A stretch of DNA of 32,690 nucleotides from Streptomyces acidicola (GTDB lineage: Bacteria > Actinomycetota > Actinomycetes > Streptomycetales > Streptomycetaceae): assembly GCF_009377235.1 (NCBI RefSeq), contig NZ_VMNX01000097.1:1-32690 (forward strand), given 5' to 3'. Shown piece by piece: positions 30,736 through 32,690 of the stretch (position 1 is the first letter of the stretch; every line of letters begins with the position of its first letter). The notes beneath the pieces are model-generated. The model saw only the letters and a list, made by a program, of their open reading frames with translations. It was not told where the DNA came from and made no database searches. The translations under genes and the position numbers were made by a program.

Positions 30736-32352
30736 TCACATCCGGAAGACGCCGAACCGGGGCTCACCCAGGGGCGCGTTGGCGCACGCCGTCAGGGCCA
30801 GGCCCAGCACCTGCCGGGTCTCCATCGGGTCGATCACGCCGTCGTCCCACAGGCGGGCCGTCGCGTAGTAGGCGTTCCCCTGGCGCTCGTACTGGTCGCG
30901 GATCGGGGCCTTGAAGGCCTCCTCGTCCGCCGTCGGCCAGTCCTCTCCGCGCGCCTCCAACTGGTCGCGCTTGACGGTGGCGAGGACCGAGGCCGCCTGC
31001 TCGCCGCCCATGACCGAGATCTTGGCGCCCGGCCACATCCACAGGAACCGCGGTGAATACGCCCGGCCGCACATCGAGTAGTTGCCCGCGCCGTACGAGC
31101 CGCCGATGACCACCGTGAGCTTCGGTACGCGCGTGCAGGCCACCGCCGTCACCATCTTGGCGCCGTGCTTGGCGATGCCGCCGGCCTCGTAGTCCCGTCC
31201 GACCATGAACCCGGAGATGTTCTGGAGGAACACCAGCGGGATGCCGCGCTGGTCGCACAGCTCGATGAAGTGGGCGCCCTTCTGGGCCGACTCGGAGAAA
31301 AGGATGCCGTTGTTGGCGACGATCCCGACCGGGTGACCGTGGATGTGGGCGAAGCCGGTGACCAGGGTCTGCCCGAACTCGGACTTGAACTCGGCGAACC
31401 GCGAGCCGTCCACCACGCGCGCGATGACCTCGCGTACGTCGTACGGGGTGCGGGAGTCGACCGGGACCGCGCCGTAGAGCCCGTACGGGTCCGCCTTCGG
31501 CTCGACGGCCGGCTCGACCGACCAGGGCAGGGGCCCGCGCGCGGGGAGGGTGGAGACGATCGTGCGCACGATGCGCAGCGCGTGCGCGTCGTCCTCCGCG
31601 AGGTGGTCCGTGACACCCGACACGCGCGCGTGGACCTCGCCGCCGCCCAGCTCCTCGGCGGTCACGACCTCACCGGTCGCGGCCTTCACCAGGGGCGGCC
31701 CGCCGAGGAAGATCGTGCCCTGACCGCGCACGATCACGGCCTCGTCGCTCATCGCGGGCACATACGCGCCGCCCGCCGTGCAGGAACCGAGGACGGCGGC
31801 GATCTGCGGAATCCCGGCGCCCGACATACGGGCCTGGTTGTAGAAGATCCTCCCGAAGTGCTCGCGGTCCGGGAAGACCTCGTCCTGCATGGGGAGGAAG
31901 GCGCCGCCGGAGTCGACGAGGTAGAGGCAGGGGAGCCGGTTCTCCAGCGCCACCTCCTGCGCGCGCAGGTGCTTCTTCACCGTCATCGGGTAGTACGTGC
32001 CGCCCTTGACGGTGGCGTCATTGGCGACGATCACGCACTCACGCCCGCTGACGCGCCCGATTCCGGCGATGACTCCGGCGGCCGGGGCCTGCCCGTCGTA
32101 CATCCCGTCGGCCGCCAGCGGGGCCAGCTCCAGGAAGGGCGAGCCGGGGTCGAGGAGCGTGTCGACGCGGTCGCGGGGCAGCAGCTTTCCGCGCGCGGTG
32201 TGGCGGGCGCGTGCCTTCTCCCCGCCGCCGAGCCGGGCGGCCGACAGCTTGGCGCGCAGCTCCTCGCCCAACGCGCGGTGCGCCGCCTCGTTGGCCCGCC
32301 AGGCCTCCGACGCGGGGTCTGCCGCGCTCGTCAGCTCCGGTGCCTGGTCCAT
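30736..32352 (-). CDS. Acyl-CoA carboxylase beta subunit (methylcrotonyl-CoA carboxyltransferase type)
   Basis: The predicted protein has 538 residues. It has the two crotonase-like carboxyltransferase domains, with VKGGTYYPMTVKKHLRAQE, LVDSGGAFLPMQ, VFPDREHFGRIFYNQARMS and GSCTAGGAYVPAMSDE. This run is characteristic of methylcrotonyl-CoA carboxylases rather than propionyl-CoA enzymes. It transfers the carboxyl group from biotin to 3-methylcrotonyl-CoA in leucine breakdown. The ATG at 32352 has GAGGGGA seven bases upstream. It is the first gene of the four-gene minus-strand operon, divergent from a TetR gene with two palindromic sites between them. A 3-methylglutaconyl-CoA hydratase gene, also needed, is not in the window. 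Confidence 0.94.
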   Translation of the reverse strand: MDQAPELTSAADPASEAWRANEAAHRALGEELRAKLSAARLGGGEKARARHTARGKLLPRDRVDTLLDPGSPFLELAPLAADGMYDGQAPAAGVIAGIGRVSGRECVIVANDATVKGGTYYPMTVKKHLRAQEVALENRLPCLYLVDSGGAFLPMQDEVFPDREHFGRIFYNQARMSGAGIPQIAAVLGSCTAGGAYVPAMSDEAVIVRGQGTIFLGGPPLVKAATGEVVTAEELGGGEVHARVSGVTDHLAEDDAHALRIVRTIVSTLPARGPLPWSVEPAVEPKADPYGLYGAVPVDSRTPYDVREVIARVVDGSRFAEFKSEFGQTLVTGFAHIHGHPVGIVANNGILFSESAQKGAHFIELCDQRGIPLVFLQNISGFMVGRDYEAGGIAKHGAKMVTAVACTRVPKLTVVIGGSYGAGNYSMCGRAYSPRFLWMWPGAKISVMGGEQAASVLATVKRDQLEARGEDWPTADEEAFKAPIRDQYERQGNAYYATARLWDDGVIDPMETRQVLGLALTACANAPLGEPRFGVFRM

Positions 32353-32381
32353 CCCGCGGTCCCCTCGCCCAGTGGTTGACT

Positions 32382-32426
32382 GTTAATGAGCGTTAACGCA
32401 TTTCCTTCAGGTTAACGACCGCTAAC
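32382..32426. promoter_or_regulatory. Two palindromic operators between the carboxylase operon and tetR
   Basis: GTTAATGAGCGTTAAC (32382-32397) and GTTAACGACCGCTAAC (32411-32426) are 16-bp inverted repeats with GTTAA/TTAAC-type arms, 29 bp centre to centre. They probably bind the adjacent TetR protein and control both directions. A -10-like TAGAAT at 32436 precedes the tetR ATG by eight bases, so its message may be leaderless or nearly so. Confidence 0.75.
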
Positions 32427-32448
32427 CTCCCTGTCTAGAATCGTTCCC

Positions 32449-32690
32449 ATGGCCACGAGAACCGACGCCCCCACCCGCCGCGAGCAGATCCTCAAGGAGG
32501 CCGCCCGGCTCTTCGCCGAACGCGGGTTCCACGGCGTCGGCGTCGACGAGATAGGGGCCGCCGTCGGGATCAGCGGCCCCGGTCTCTACCGGCACTTCCC
32601 GGGCAAGGACGCGATGCTCGCGGAGCTTCTGGTGGGCATCAGCGGGCAGTTGCTGACCGGGGGGAAGCGGCGGGTGGCGGAGGCGGCGGG
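32449..32690 (+). CDS. TetR-family regulator, N-terminal part (cut by window end)
   Basis: The first 80 codons are present. RREQILKEAARLFAERGFHGVGVDEIGAAVG, then GLYRHFPGKDAMLAELL is a classic TetR DNA-binding domain (about residues 10-57). The ligand domain lies beyond the window. From its position and the two operators next to it, it is likely the local repressor of the methylcrotonyl-CoA carboxylase operon and of itself, responding to an acyl-CoA; that is inference. Confidence 0.92.
   Translation, partial: MATRTDAPTRREQILKEAARLFAERGFHGVGVDEIGAAVGISGPGLYRHFPGKDAMLAELLVGISGQLLTGGKRRVAEAA

Noticed and set aside
1..32690. CRISPR arrays, tRNA or rRNA genes, replication origin
   Set aside because: No regularly spaced repeats with unique spacers, no cloverleaf-like sequence, and no DnaA-box cluster were seen on either strand.

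Overview
This is high-GC chromosomal DNA of a Streptomyces or a very close actinomycete. The base composition, the GTG and TTG starts, the tightly overlapping operons and the order of the siderophore genes all fit. The gene order at both ends follows what I recall of the S. coelicolor SCO2775-SCO2790 region. That comparison is from memory and was not computed.

Left part (1-15,000). A universal stress protein is followed by glmS (glucosamine-6-phosphate synthase), a small conserved protein, a secreted purple-acid-phosphatase-like enzyme, a DUF4429/SHOCT protein and a secreted GH20 beta-N-acetylhexosaminidase. Next comes a complete desferrioxamine locus, all on the minus strand. desA-desB-desC-desD are translationally coupled (lysine decarboxylase, N-hydroxylase, acyltransferase, NIS synthetase). 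Behind their promoter lie desF (siderophore-interacting reductase) and desE (siderophore-binding lipoprotein). Near-perfect iron boxes stand upstream of desA and of desE. A DasR-like (dre) site lies in front of the hexosaminidase gene, so amino-sugar and iron genes sit side by side.

Middle (15,000-26,560). This looks like accessory DNA lying between desE and an acyl-CoA dehydrogenase gene; I recall these two being neighbours in S. coelicolor. It holds an orphan protein with the leader motif of actinobacterial contractile-injection-system cargo proteins, a lipoprotein, a HupE/UreJ membrane protein, a second secreted metallophosphoesterase and a WxL/DUF916-type surface protein. Then comes a 4.5-kb island (22,018-26,560) flanked by a 284-bp direct repeat (282/284 identical) of the 3' end of the acyl-CoA dehydrogenase gene. 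The island carries a fused DUF6879 protein, an XRE/DUF5753 regulator, a candidate 27-codon gene, a protein with a WH...FLLHT motif and Cys-rich tail, an APH-fold kinase, a frameshifted ISAs1 remnant, a DUF397 gene, and a deletion scar joining two beheaded genes. Copies of GCGCAATC, with an identical 10-bp spacing, occur on both sides of the XRE gene and are probably its operators. This is the least-described part of the window.

Right part (26,571-32,690). A minus-strand operon resembles leucine/isovalerate degradation: methylcrotonyl-CoA carboxylase beta and alpha subunits, HMG-CoA lyase and acyl-CoA dehydrogenase. A divergent TetR-family regulator is cut by the window edge, and two palindromic operators lie in the shared intergenic region.

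A recurring oddity is the presence of 9-bp (and one 6-bp) tandem repeat tracts at gene ends: the start of desC, downstream of hupE, the signal peptide of the WxL protein, the 3' end of the HMG-CoA lyase gene, and the start of the carboxylase alpha subunit.
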